DNA of 64,000 nucleotides from Acheta domesticus (taxonomy: Eukaryota; Arthropoda; Insecta; Orthoptera; Gryllidae). Each line of letters opens with the position of its first letter. Position 1 is the stretch's first letter. Shown here one piece after another: positions 1-10,905 of the stretch. The position numbers were made by a program, and so were the translations under genes. The notes below the pieces were generated by a model. The model made no database searches and was not told where the DNA came from. It saw nothing but the letters and a program-made list of their open reading frames with translations. The stretch is from positions 225,069,654 to 225,133,653 of the forward strand of contig JAHLJT010000631.1 in the NCBI GenBank assembly GCA_031308135.1. Reading direction: 5' to 3'.

Positions 1-540
1 TACTCAGTAAATGTATTTTTCACTACATAATCACTTCACATTACAATATCACACTTTAGAACTCTCAAAACTGTTCAAAAGGAACAAATCGCACATGCAT
101 AACCCATCAGAGAAATTTTCAAAAAGTGACGCCTGGAATACTGTAATCAAAATGGATGAAATCTGTATCAAAAAATGAAGCAAGCGTCATTTTTTCATAC
201 ATATTACTTCCAATCTCGTCCGTCACTTTTCTGTACCGCCGAAAAATCATGAAAAAATGAGTGTGTAAAAAAGGCTTAATGTAGATGGCCTGCAGGTCCC
301 TCGCCCGCAGTGCCGCTCACAAACTCACGAACAGCTCTTGCTCACAGGAGCCGCGCGACAAACGTCATTGACCCCCCCTGCGATCTCTATGGCCACAACG
401 CACACTCACTGTCTATCTTCTTCCGACTTTCCCTCCCTGTCGCTCTATCTCCCGTCCTCTCCTCTCTCTCTCTTCCCCCTGTCTCCCTCCTCCCCTGTCT
501 CTCTCCTCTCCTGTCTCTCGCCTACCCTGTCTCCGTCACC
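1..540. other. Left flank, no feature recognised
   Basis: AT-rich sequence to about 280, then more mixed and increasingly CT-rich sequence leading into the minisatellite. I see no gene or repeat signature. Confidence 0.5.
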
Positions 541-2250
541 CCATCTCTCTCCCCTTGTCTCTCTCCCCTTGTCTCTCTCCTCTTGTCTCTCTCCCCTTGT
601 CTCTCTCTCCCCTTGTCTCTTTCTTCCCTTGTCTCTCTCTCCCCTTGTCTCTTTCTTCCCTTGTCTCTCTCTCCCCTTGTCTCTCTCTCCCCTTGTCTCT
701 CTCTCCCCTTGTCTCTCTCTCCCCTTGTCTCTCTCTCCCCTTGTCTCTCTCTCCCCTTGTCTCTCTCTCCCCTTGTCTCTCTCTCCCCTTGTCTCTCTCT
801 CCCCTTGTCTCTCTCTCCCCTTGTCTCTCTCTCCCCTTGTCTCTCTCTCCCCTTGTCTCTCTCTCCCCTTGTCTCTCTCTCCCCCTTGTCTCTCTCTCCC
901 CTTGTCTCTCTCTCCCCTTGTCTCTCTCTCCCCTTGTCTCTCTCTCCCCTTGTCTCTCTCTCTACCCTTGTCTCTCTCTCCCCTTGTCTCTCTCTCCCCT
1001 TGTCTCTCTCTCCCCTTGTCTCTCTCTCCCCTTGTCTCTCTCTCTCGCCTTGTCTCTCTCTCCCCTTGTCTCTCTCTCTCGCCTTGTCTCTCTCTCCCCT
1101 TGTCTCTCTCTCTCCCCTTGTCTCTCTCTCTCCCCTTGTCTCTCTCTCTCCCCTTGTCTCTCTCTCCCCTTGTCTCTCTCTCCCCTTGTCTCTCTCTCCC
1201 CTTGTCTCTCTCTCCCCTTGTCTCTCTCTCCCCTTGTCTCTCTCTCCCCTTGTCTCTCTCTCCCCTTGTCTCTCTCTCTCCTCTTGTCTCTCTCTCCCCT
1301 TGTCTCTCTCTCCCCTTGTTTCTCTCTCCCCTTGTCTCTCTCTCTCCCCTTGTCTCTCTCTCCCCTTGTCTCTCTCTCCCCTTGTCTCTCTCTCCCCTTG
1401 TCTCTCTCTCCCCTTGTCTCTCTCTCCCCTTGTCTCTCTCTCCCCTTGTCTCTCTCTCCCCTTGTCTCTCTCTCCCCTTGTCTCTCTCTCTCCCCTTGTC
1501 TCTCTCTCTCCCCTTGTCTCTCTCTCCCCTTGTCTCTCTCTCTCCCCTTGTCTCTCTCTCTCCCCTTGTCTCTCTCTCTCCCCTTGTCTCTCTCTCTCCC
1601 CTTGTCTCTCTCTCCCCTTGTCTCTCTCTCCCCTTGTCTCTCTCTCCCCTTGTCTCTCTCTCCCCTTGTCTCTCTCTCCCCTTGTCTCTCTCTCCCCTTG
1701 TCTCTCTCTCCCCTTGTCTCTCTCTCCCCTTGTCTCTCTCTCCCCTTGTCTCTCTCTCCCCTTGTCTCTCTCTCCCCTTGTCTCTCTCTCCCCTTGTCTC
1801 TCTCTCCCCTTGTCTCTCTCTCCCCTTGTCTCTCTCTCCCCTTGTCTCTCTCTCCCCCTTGTCTCTCTCTCCCCTTGTCTCTCTCTCCCCTTGTCTCTCT
1901 CTCCCCTTGTCTCTCTCTCCCCTTGTCTCTCTCTCCCCTTGTCTCTCTCTCCCCTTGTCTCTCTCTCCCCTTGTCTCTCTCTCCCCTTGTCTCTCTCTCC
2001 CCTTGTCTCTCTCTCCCCTTGTCTCTCTCTCCCCTTGTCTCTCTCTCCCCTTGTCTCTCTCTCCCCTTCTCTCTCTCTCCCCTTCTCTCTCTCTCTCCCC
2101 TTGTCTCTCTCTCCCCTTGTCTCTCTCTCTCCCCTTGTCTGTCTCTCTCTCCCCTTGTCTGTCTCTCTCTCCCCCCTTGTCTCTCTCTCCCCCTTGTCTC
2201 TCTCTCCCATTGTCTCTCTCTTCCATTGCCTCTCTACCTCTCTCTCCCAG
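541..2250. repeat. 16-bp CT-rich minisatellite
   Basis: About 1.7 kb of a 16-bp unit, TTGTCTCTCTCTCCCC, roughly 100 copies. Many units are exact; others carry an extra CT pair (18 bp), an extra C or a single substitution. The edges (before ~620 and after ~2070) are more degenerate. Because 16 is not a multiple of 3, one array stays open in several frames on both strands and gives Ser/Leu/Pro-rich or Arg/Glu/Gly-rich pseudo-proteins, which are not genes. The minus strand is almost all purine with GGGG every 16 bases. Confidence 0.95.
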
Positions 2251-2751
2251 GCCAAATAAGATGCAATTTAAACAAATTGTCGTTTTTCAGACAAATAGAC
2301 GACTTATTAGAGACAAACTCAACATAAAAATGGTCTGTACATATTTCAGAAAAATATTTACTTCATGATAAAATTATCTCATCAGAAATTTAATTTAAAT
2401 GCATTTATCTTAAAACATTTAACGCCCTTTTATTTACACGTGTGTGCAAGTGGTTCAAGTAAATTAGATATGGCAATTGAATATTAATTACATTATAAAT
2501 GTATTGATTATTAATTTTACTCTAATGAAATTTGTCCAAAATCTCAATTCATGCAATTTGATAAAACCTTTTATAGTAGAATATATAACAGATAATATAA
2601 TTTACTTGCCAGTGATATTGCTACAAAATCTCATAATTTTAATCGAGCTACGAAATTCTGAACATGATTTCGAATTACATTCATTGTTTATAACCTTTTC
2701 ATCTACTGTACAACGAAGAATATTTCTCTCTCAAACAATTAATTTACTTAC
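2251..2751. other. AT-rich, no feature recognised
   Basis: AT-rich sequence between the minisatellite and the candidate exon. If the exon is real, this is intron on the minus strand. The 146-codon plus-strand reading frame starting at 2477 has no recognisable domain and overlaps the better minus-strand candidate. Confidence 0.4.
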
Positions 2752-2954
2752 AAGATTTCCCTTCAGTGGGACTCTCACATACGTCCATCCCCGCACACTG
2801 CATCTTTTAGCCACAAAATACTCTTTGCCAGGCTTTACTTTCCCCAGAACTTTGTTAAATCTGTACCTTACTTGCAGTTCATTCCACACATCATTGGTGG
2901 AGTATTTTGGATTTTGACAGTTAAGTATTTTAGATCTAGGGCGTTTTATTTCTT
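2752..2954 (-). CDS. Candidate internal exon of an unidentified gene
   Basis: On the minus strand an open segment of about 67 codons is bounded by an AG acceptor (reverse complement of 2955-2956, after an AT-rich tract) and a strong donor GTAAGT (reverse complement of 2746-2751). The length is 203 nt: two bases of a split codon, then 67 full codons, so phases would be 1 in and 0 out. The peptide is mixed and globular-looking, with motifs such as YSTNDVWNELQVRYRF and RGWTYVRVPLKGN, unlike the low-complexity frames elsewhere here. I do not recognise the family. No partner exon was identified; the 5' exons would lie at higher coordinates and the 3' exons below 2750 or outside the window. It could also be a fragment of an old transposon protein. 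Confidence 0.4.
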
Positions 2955-3108
2955 CTGTATAATTAATCAAGCATTTTTAATCCCATCTCTTAGAATGTAG
3001 TACATAGTTTCGTAATCACGACTTTAATGCAGATTTTACTGTTCCTCCTGAGACTGAGTTAAAACGTGTTAACAAGTTCCGTCTGCTTCATCCTATCTTC
3101 AATTGGTA

Positions 3109-3649
3109 ATGCGACATCGATGTCGATGTTTTCGAAACATCGATGTTTTAAACATCAAAGTACCGAAGCCGACGTTTTTTTAATATCGATATTTTATGTT
3201 CGATGTTTTTACTTTTACGATGTTTTGTTCGTGGATGAAAAATTCCCATAATTGTAATTTTGTAAAAGTTAAAATATGAAATAACTCATAGTACCACTGT
3301 CTTTCTTTTCGAACTACATGAACGCGATTTGTACTACCTTCATCGAAGAGACTGTTTTTCTTCGCCCGAGATGATCAAGATGACATTTCTTTCACCTCTT
3401 CTCAGATTTCACGCTTGAAGAGGCGTTTCTTAATTTTGTTTTCAGTTAAATTTTAATTAAAAAATAAGATGCACGACCATTCTCAAATTAAATTTTGTGG
3501 CGCACGAATTTAATGTTAGAGGTTACGAAACAAACTTGAAAACATCAATGTTCAAAAACATCGATAGTTTTGGGTTGATATATTTTTAACAGCGATGTTT
3601 CAATTTTGATCATCGATGTTTGCTGACGATTTTTTGTTCGATGTCGCAT
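3109..3649. mobile_element. Inverted-repeat element with ATCGATGT motifs
   Basis: A 12-bp perfect terminal inverted repeat, ATGCGACATCGA at 3109-3120 and its complement at 3638-3649, encloses about 540 bp. Both subterminal parts are crowded with AACATCGATGTTT-like palindromes (for example 3116-3190 and 3540-3640). Such subterminal motifs resemble transposase-binding clusters of nonautonomous hAT-like DNA transposons, but I found no target-site duplication and no coding sequence, so the superfamily is open. Confidence 0.5.
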
Positions 3650-5500
3650 GACGACCCTCAACACATAGTTACCGACTTATCCACACAATAACGTAATGAC
3701 CCCTGTAACAATTATGCATTGTACGAAGCACAGGAACTCAGCGATGTGACACGGTTTTTCTAATCTCAAGGACTTCCTGTCTGGTTCATATCCTGCATGA
3801 TGTTAGGTCTGGCTCATATCCTGTGGAGGAAGGTATATCTGAGGTTTCTTGACGACTGAACAGTAGATGCGCTTGAGTTGCAGAAGTAGATCACTGTAAT
3901 ATCCTTCAAGGGTCCCCGTCACTGTTGTAATTTACTTCTAACCAATATATCTTACAATCACTGTTGTAGTTTATAGTTAAATAAAGTGTAGTCTTGTAAC
4001 AAGTCAAAGTATAAAATATTAAATCAGAGCACTCCATTTTTGCTTTCTTTGAAACCCCAAAGCTATATCAATGCAAAAATCTGCGACATCAACACTAGTA
4101 CACTGTAGGATTAAGCGCCCGTTACAGCAACTAGGAGATCAGAATTTGTAAATATTGAGTCTCCTAAGTTCATCGAATTCGTCATTAGGATTTTCATCTG
4201 TTACGATAACACCGCGAAAGAAGTGGCCATATATTCAGAAGAACAACAGTAAACTCCCCTATGAGATATGATTAGGGTGGCTTTGCAGAGAAACTACATC
4301 ACCAGAGAATCCAGACAATGACTTTTGGAGGCGTCTATCAACAACAAAAAAACACACGTAGAACTCATTTTAAAACTTAAGACCCTCTCTGTTCCCAGCA
4401 CGGCACTCACAGGAAAGACAGCTCTAGCGCGACGAACGCGGCAGTCGTGATGGAGTGGAATGAAGTTCGTGGGCGGTGTGCTGCTAACGAGGTTCCTCTT
4501 TACTAGACGCCGTCTGTTTTTTAACGACACAATTAACATAACTCCATTTAACCCTAAAATGGTTGACATGGCGCATTGCATACACTACCGTCGTAGTAGG
4601 AAAAATGACGAACACGGATCGTACACAATATGAAACATAACATCGTAGTTTCTGTTTTATCATTAATGTCGCTCTATCATCATTTGCGATATTTGACGTT
4701 CTTCCGTTTTCATTTTGTGCAGCAACATATTTCTCTCATCAATCCCGTGTCGGTATCAGTGGGAATCTAAAATGGTACATCAATTCTGTATGTCAAACGT
4801 TTCTGTTTTTGCGAAGCACGGTTACCCTAGGGCTGATGATAAGATAGACAACGTTAGTGTGTTTGTAAAGATCGTTGGGTGAGTTGTAGAAATATTATGT
4901 GAAGTCAACTTACTGCGTTAATAAAGTAATAAATGTATATTATCTGTTCTTTAAGGAAAGACTAAATTTTATTGACATCAAATTTGTGCATTGCCCTATG
5001 TATGTTTAAGCCTTTATTTATTTGTGCAGTCAAATAACCACACCATACTGGTTCAGGGCCACCCAAAAGGAGGGAAAAGAGCATTCAGGACAACTTGCAT
5101 CAGATTCACACATTATTGGGTTTTAGAAACTTTTTTATTCAAGACAAAATATATTTTTACTTTTAATTAAAATTAAGTGCTAAAAGTTATTTCTGTTGCA
5201 TGGAGTGATCAATTCTTTTTATTGGGGAAGCGAATTTTGTTTGAAATAAGGTCCTTCCTGAATCTACTGTCTCAGGCCCCTTTTTTCTCTACACACCCCC
5301 TGCACTGGCTATACAACATTTTGTTTAAAATGGATGATTATTTGAGAAGAAACTTCTTGTTTTCAAGTAAAGAGTGATAACAAAAAGACTAAATACTATG
5401 AAAAAATCAGAAAGAGGCATCAATGATATTGAATTTAGATTTCCCCTCAGAGTTGAACGATGATCATAAAATGGGTAAGTAAATAAGTATTCGAAAAAAT
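3650..5500. other. AT-rich, no feature recognised
   Basis: Unique-looking AT-rich sequence with only short frames. The 95-codon minus-strand frame at 4294-4581 has no recognisable domain. Confidence 0.4.
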
Positions 5501-5501
5501 T

Positions 5502-5702
5502 AACTTGAAAAGGTAGTGGCAAGAGGTACCAACGGGTACTACAGAAGTAAGAGAAAGCTGTGAAGCAGACGAGGTGTAAGAAGTGTCCTATACCACGCAA
5601 CAAGAAGACAAAATATCGCTTTGGTCATAGAAAAATACGTATTATAATGCACAAGAAGTGTTTATTCGTTATAAAAGTACTTGTGATTTTGATCAGCTTT
5701 TA
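5502..5702 (+). pseudogene. Possible piggyBac-like transposase C-terminus, relic
   Basis: The plus strand reads a lysine/arginine-rich segment ending in RCKKC...RNKKTKYRFGH...HKKC, reminiscent of the Cys-rich C-terminal domain of piggyBac transposases, where CxxC pairs precede a KTxYxC block. The reading is interrupted by a TAA just upstream (about 5548) and several expected cysteines are missing. No flanking TTAA duplication or terminal repeats were found. The match rests on spacing of a few residues only, so a chance basic peptide is possible. Confidence 0.3.
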
Positions 5703-6269
5703 GTTCAATTGTTAAAACAATTTTCTTGCTTCTTGTAATTCACGGTGTAATGTCTTGTAACGTATCGTATATATTGATAATCAGTTCTTCATTTGAAGAA
5801 ATTGCGATATTATTAAAAAATATTCATTATTTTGAGATTATTCACATCTATGATGTATAATTTTGAATTTTAGCTATAAAATATTTTAAATCTCGATTAC
5901 GTAGTGGTAAAAATCATAAAGTAGATTGCAACCACTCTAAAATTACAATCACACTAAAATAAATGTTACAACAAAACGTTTTATTACAGAATTGAAAGTC
6001 AATACCAATTAAAGGTCTCCTACTTACTCTTAAATTTTCTTTCCAATATAAAGATACGATTTACATTATTTCTGATTGAGCGATCGAAAATAAGAAAGGG
6101 ATTGGGAAATAAAAGAAATTAAAAAACTCAGCAAATACAATCAATAAGTTGACAGAAAGGAGAAGAATGGCACGCGTTGTTGTTGCTATTGCTCTGGCAG
6201 GACAATCCTAAGAATACAGAATAATATCTTTCTTTGTCGCTTTTAAACTTCTAGGTCATATAGCTACCA
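5703..6269. other. AT-rich, no feature recognised
   Basis: AT-rich unique-looking sequence without a supported frame. Confidence 0.4.
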
Positions 6270-6425
6270 TTGTGATTGGTAACTGTGTAAGGAACAAGTA
6301 AGGACAACACAAACACACACAAACGTCCACGCCCGAGACAGGATTCAAACCCGCGGCTCTTCGAACCGAGACAGCTATGACTCTTTATCCTTAGCGACTT
6401 TGGCTATCAAGGTCGCCGGAATTAT
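6270..6425 (-). mobile_element. tRNA-derived SINE copy
   Basis: Read on the minus strand, the sequence has an A-box-like TAGCCAAAGTCGC (6394-6406) and, about 45 bp further, a B-box-like GGGTTTGAATCC (6341-6352), the internal promoter pair of RNA polymerase III SINEs. The tail then runs into a GT-rich stretch. The copy at 25736-25850 has the same order of motifs and a similar body, so they are probably one family. Confidence 0.6.
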
Positions 6426-7408
6426 CTTTGGTAACATCAAAAACTTCTAAATGTTGTGCTGATGAGGGAAAGGAAAAGAACGTCAGCTTCCACGAAGAGC
6501 ATTATCAATGCAATGAGAAATGTTCAAGCACCGAACACCGCTGCGGGTTTCTCCGATGACGGAGATTACTGCCCATATCAAACAGTCTATATTACGAAAT
6601 GGTTATTTTCTTGTAAAGATAGATCTTTATAAATGTTTTTATTAGTAAGGCATGCCCACAATTAAAATGTCCAAAGTCAAAATTTAATATGTCAAAGATT
6701 TAATGTACAGGGCAGCATTAAATGATATTCAGTAACCAAATTGTATAAGACACTAAATCGATATATTCGAACACAGGTGGGCCAGCAGCACAGTTAGAGG
6801 TAATGATATACAATTTCCTAGGATAGTTTTATTTTGTTCAAATAATTATTTTTTAAATATTATATTAATATAATCATGACAACTTTAAAATTCATAACTA
6901 ATAGAAGTAAATACGATTTACACCAGCCCATCTACTTCCTTCATACCTATGCACACAGCTCTTTCCATGTTTAGAATAAGGTATCCTGTAGGTCGAATGC
7001 ACTTGACAGGTTATTAAGACACAGAGGAGAAGTTTTGGTTTTAGACATATCTTCATAGCGGACTTATTGTTTCTAAACCAAATCAAAAGCGTATTAGTTG
7101 TTTGGACATTGTGGGATATACCTTTTCTACAAATGTACTATTTCTACAAATGTACAATTTCGACTATTTATTTGGACCAAATCTGCGGGAAGGCCTCCGA
7201 TCGGAAAACCGCCGGGCGGTAGCGCGCGTTCGAAGAAACCCCCGTTTGTTTCCGCGGCAACGGCAGCGGCGACGGGAGAGGGGGGTTGGCGATTAATCAA
7301 TCTCACGTTTCTCAGCCAATTGCATCTGGACGTGAGCGGCGGCGACGGCGCCCCTCGCCGCCTCCACCGCCATCCATCAGTGGGCGTCACGCCCGACTCG
7401 GCCGGAAG
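6426..7408. other. AT-rich then GC-rich, no gene recognised
   Basis: AT-rich to about 7180, then an abrupt switch to CpG-rich sequence leading into the duplication at 7409. Short frames here have no recognisable domain. Confidence 0.4.
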
Positions 7409-7459
7409 CTCCGCGGGTCTCCGTTGCGCCCTCCAGCAGCGCGCGCCACCTGGCGCCGC

Positions 7460-7650
7460 ACGCCCAGCCGCTCACCCACCCGCCCAACCGCTCGCCCACC
7501 CACCCACCCGCTCGCCCATCCACCCACCCACCCGCTCGCCCATCCACCCACCCACCCGCTCGCCCATCCACCCACCCACCCGCTCGCCCATCCACCCACC
7601 CACCCGCTCGCCCACCCACCCACCCGCTCACCCACCCATCCACCTGCCCA
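7460..7650. repeat. 24-bp CCCACC-rich minisatellite
   Basis: About four to five good copies of a 24-bp unit containing CGCTCGCCCATCCACCCACC, with decayed shorter copies on either side. Period divisible by 3, so frames stay open and give PTHPLAHP-like peptides that are not evidence of a gene. Confidence 0.85.
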
Positions 7651-7659
7651 CCTACCGAA

Positions 7660-7681
7660 ACACACACACACACACACACAC
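7660..7681. repeat. CA microsatellite
   Basis: A run of alternating CA for about 22 bases directly after the 24-bp array. Confidence 0.9.
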
Positions 7682-8310
7682 GCCCGCCCGGACTCGCTGT
7701 CCAACGGAACGTGGCTCTCTTTTTAATCCAGACCCAAACTAACGGTGCTAAACAGCACACACTTTTTCACATTAATTCTAAATTTTACCATTTTCAAAAA
7801 TTCAAAGAGTTCAACGAAAATGAGACACAGGCCATTCTTTTAAGCGTCCATTTTATCCGTAAAAATGAAACGGTGTTTTTGAAAAAAATTAAAATTGCCT
7901 AAGTTTTGCTCAAAATTACAGGAAAAACTACTCATATTTTCGGAAAGTTGGCGGATCTCCGTGGCGCCCTCTAGGGCCGCGCGCCATTTGCCGCCACTCG
8001 CCCGCTCAACCGCCCCCCCCTCGAGCCCTGCTACACGCCAGGACTCGCCGCCGCACGGAACATGGCTTTCTTTATAATCCAAACCCAAACTAGGGAGGTG
8101 CTAAACAACAGCACACACTTTCTCGCATTAATTGTAAATTTGCATTTTCAAAAATTCAAAAAGTTTAAAGAAAACGAGACACAGGCCATTCTTTTAAGCG
8201 TCCCTTCTATTCATAAAAAATAATGGAACGGTTTTTGAGGAAAAAATGAAAAATGCGTGTACTTTGCTTAAAATTCCAGGAAAAACTACTCAAATTTTTG
8301 GGAGTTGCGC

Positions 8311-8746
8311 ATGTATTTTAGTGATTTCAGGCATCCCTCTGTGCGCTTTGCGCCTGTCTGGTCCTCCCACGCAAGTGCTGGCGCGGCGTCGGCGTCTGCG
8401 GCGTCTGCGGCCATTTGCGGGACGGCGCCAAACAGCGGGGCGTCCAGGCGTTGGTTTAATTTCTGCCCGGTGCGGAGCTGGGGGGGAGCCGACGGCCAGG
8501 TTTCATTTTCCCGAATTACGCGAGTTGTTTTCAGAAAAAAAACTTTTTTAATTAAAAATATCCATCGTCGATCTGCAGGATGCATGCGGTCTCACGCGCC
8601 TGACGGAGGCAGCGTGCAGATAGTGGCGCCTCCCACCTGCCCATCTCTCGCGCGGCTGCTTGCGGAACTTGGCAAATACTCCGCAACAGCGAGTTCGTGT
8701 CTTGTGATTATGTGTGTCGTTCTTTGTGTTTTATATTTTGTGAATA
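8311..8746. other. GC-rich segment, no gene recognised
   Basis: Moderately GC-rich with short GGCGTCTGC-type repeats near 8380-8410. Overlapping short frames on both strands have no recognisable domain. Confidence 0.45.
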
Positions 8747-9008
8747 CAAGTATTATACTTATTCGTGTTTTACGACGTATTACACTAATTCGAATTTTAC
8801 AAATTATTATACGTATTCCAATTTGACGAAATGTTATATTTATTCGAAATTTACGAAGTACTATACTTAATCGACTTTATTAAATATTATACTTAATTCA
8901 ATTTTACGACGTCTTATACTTATTCGATTCTCATGATGTATTATATTTATACGTATTTTACATATTATACGTGTTCGTATTTTGCGTATTATACATATCC
9001 GAATTGCA
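8747..9008. repeat. Degenerate 27-bp AT-rich minisatellite
   Basis: About ten imperfect copies of a ~27-bp unit of the form TATTATACTTATTCGAATTT plus TACGAAG. The recurring TTATAC and TTCGA blocks mark each copy; the copies are quite diverged, so the array is old. Confidence 0.75.
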
Positions 9009-10084
9009 GGCTAAGCAGTTCATTTGTGAGTTCTTTTCTTAGATTGTAGAAAATATTAAGAATCAAATTTCATAAAAAAACTTTGTATTTGTCCTCTAAA
9101 TTGTTTCTTTTGCACTATACAGAATTTTGAATATGCATTGGAAACATTATCTTCCCGTTCAAGAAACTTAAAAATGGATGGTATTATTTGCTTTGATATC
9201 TTCAAAATCCAGGGTCCATTTTATCAAAATTTATCATTACAATTCAACGCAATTGTTAACATTGGCCCATAGAATACATTCAAGAGAAGAAACGTTCTTC
9301 AAATTATTTAATAATTTTATGTATTGTCCAAACTGTCTTAGATTTTTCCTTCATTTGATTTTGTAAACTTAAATTGACCTATCTTTTTTATGACAATATC
9401 CCTGGTAGCATTTTCTGTTTTCACTACAATGCTTCGAAGTAGATTATTTTTATAATAAAATTTAATCATTTAAAAAAACATCTCCCCCTCACGTGCACTG
9501 TGCAAAGTCCAAATAAATCTAGAACACATTTTTAAAGTTTGTCTAAGATTCAATCACCAAAGGCAATTATTTGGATTTGATCATGAAGCAGTACTTCATT
9601 CTATTGAAGACCAAAATAACATATTTAACTTCTGTAAAGTCATAGATATATTTTGGACATTTGACACCATTGTCACTTGTAAAAATTAGTTCCACTATGT
9701 ATTGTGTCGATTTAATACTTGTTATAACACCAAATACATATGTGTTATTATAATGTATCTGTAACTGTTAACAGTCGCTAACCACGACGTTAATGCGACT
9801 ATAAATACATTCATTAAAATAAAAAGATTATTTTTTGCGTTCGTTGCTTATTGTACGGCTTGATCACCAGTATTGCCTACCTTCATTACATTCACGAAGA
9901 AATTTATATCCTAAAATTTAATGTCTAAGATAGTGTTCTCATACATATTATCGTCTTTCACCAAGAGTGTAAAAAAGTTTCTTGCATTTGTGCAATTACG
10001 GTAACATTGTAAAGGGATAAACAAATGGTCTATTCTTAAAACTAAAGATACAAAGTCAATAATAAAATGTAATTATTTATTTTT
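9009..10084. other. AT-rich, no feature recognised
   Basis: AT-rich unique-looking sequence with only short frames. Confidence 0.4.
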
Positions 10085-10905
10085 ACTTTCTCGCCCTTAC
10101 TTCTTAAGACGAGAAAGTATTGTAATCGTGCAAATCGTGAAAACGGCAAAATTTTGACAGAAAAAACTCGCATTGGGATTACTTTATATGAAGCCTCAAC
10201 ATTTTAAAAATTTTTTCAAAAATGTCATCAAACATTTTGATTAAACTTAGTTCTGGGATAGCGTAAAGGACCCTTAACGGAATGGCGCAGATCTAATTTT
10301 CGTTGAAATCCCTGATTTTCAGAAAATTGTTTAAGTTCATTTTTTTCGGCGTCTTCCTACATCTATAATATTGAAAATAGATTTGTTGTGTATGAAATCT
10401 GTTCTTTGAAAGCAGATTTCTAAATAAAATCATGTACAATTTTTCAAAAAATGTGATTAGCTTTTGCTTAATTTGGGGTGAACTTTCGCCAATTTTTAAT
10501 GAATATATTTATCAGAAACGGTTCTAATTGAAACGGTGTATATGAAAAGGTGGTAAATAATAGTCTAATTTCCGGTGAACTCTCTGTATTTTCGAAAAAT
10601 TGCAAATTGCTAAAATTGCAAGTTAGAATTTTAAAACTAGAAAATTGAAGGTATAGATTTTTGTCTTACACAATAACTATTGGAAAAACCATCTCTTTAA
10701 AAAAAGATGATGTACTATATTTGGAAAGATGAGTATTTTTCGCGTCATGTTTTCTTGAAATTATATTACATAAATATACATTATTAATTCTGCCGTGAAA
10801 AAGTACTTTTTCAGGATGAATAAGTTTAGAAGGAATTCGATGTGTCATATACACGGAAATAATAAAAAAATACTATTTCAAAGTTTCTTTCGTCAAATGT
10901 TTAGA
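10085..10905 (+). repeat. Dispersed AT-rich repeat with palindromic head (copy 1)
   Basis: Begins with an inverted pair ACTTTCTCG (10085-10093) / CGAGAAAGT (10110-10118) followed by TGTAATCGTGC. The copy at 17041 starts with the equivalent ACTTTCCC / GGGAAAGT pair followed by TGTAATGCTGC. Both bodies share phrases such as GTACTTTATATGAAGCC (or TTACTTTATATGAAGCC here) and TCAAAATTT-like tracts. No coding sequence is visible. Confidence 0.55.

Larger units (their letters stand above)
7409..8310. repeat. Two-copy tandem duplication (~540 and ~360 bp)
   Basis: Copy A (about 7409-7947) and copy B (about 7948-8310) share, in order, a GC-rich head (TCTCCGTGGCGCCCTC-like), a CGGAACRTGGCT block, an AATCCARACCCAAACTA block, GCACACACTTT, a GAGACACAGGCCATTC block at 7832-7847 and 8188-8203, and an end CAGGAAAAACTACTCA. 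Copy A is longer because a 24-bp minisatellite has expanded inside its head. Boundaries are by eye. Confidence 0.8.

Noticed and set aside
310..2368. Several 570-680-codon reading frames on both strands
   Set aside because: All are translations of one 16-bp tandem repeat; no start context, splice pattern or domain supports a protein.
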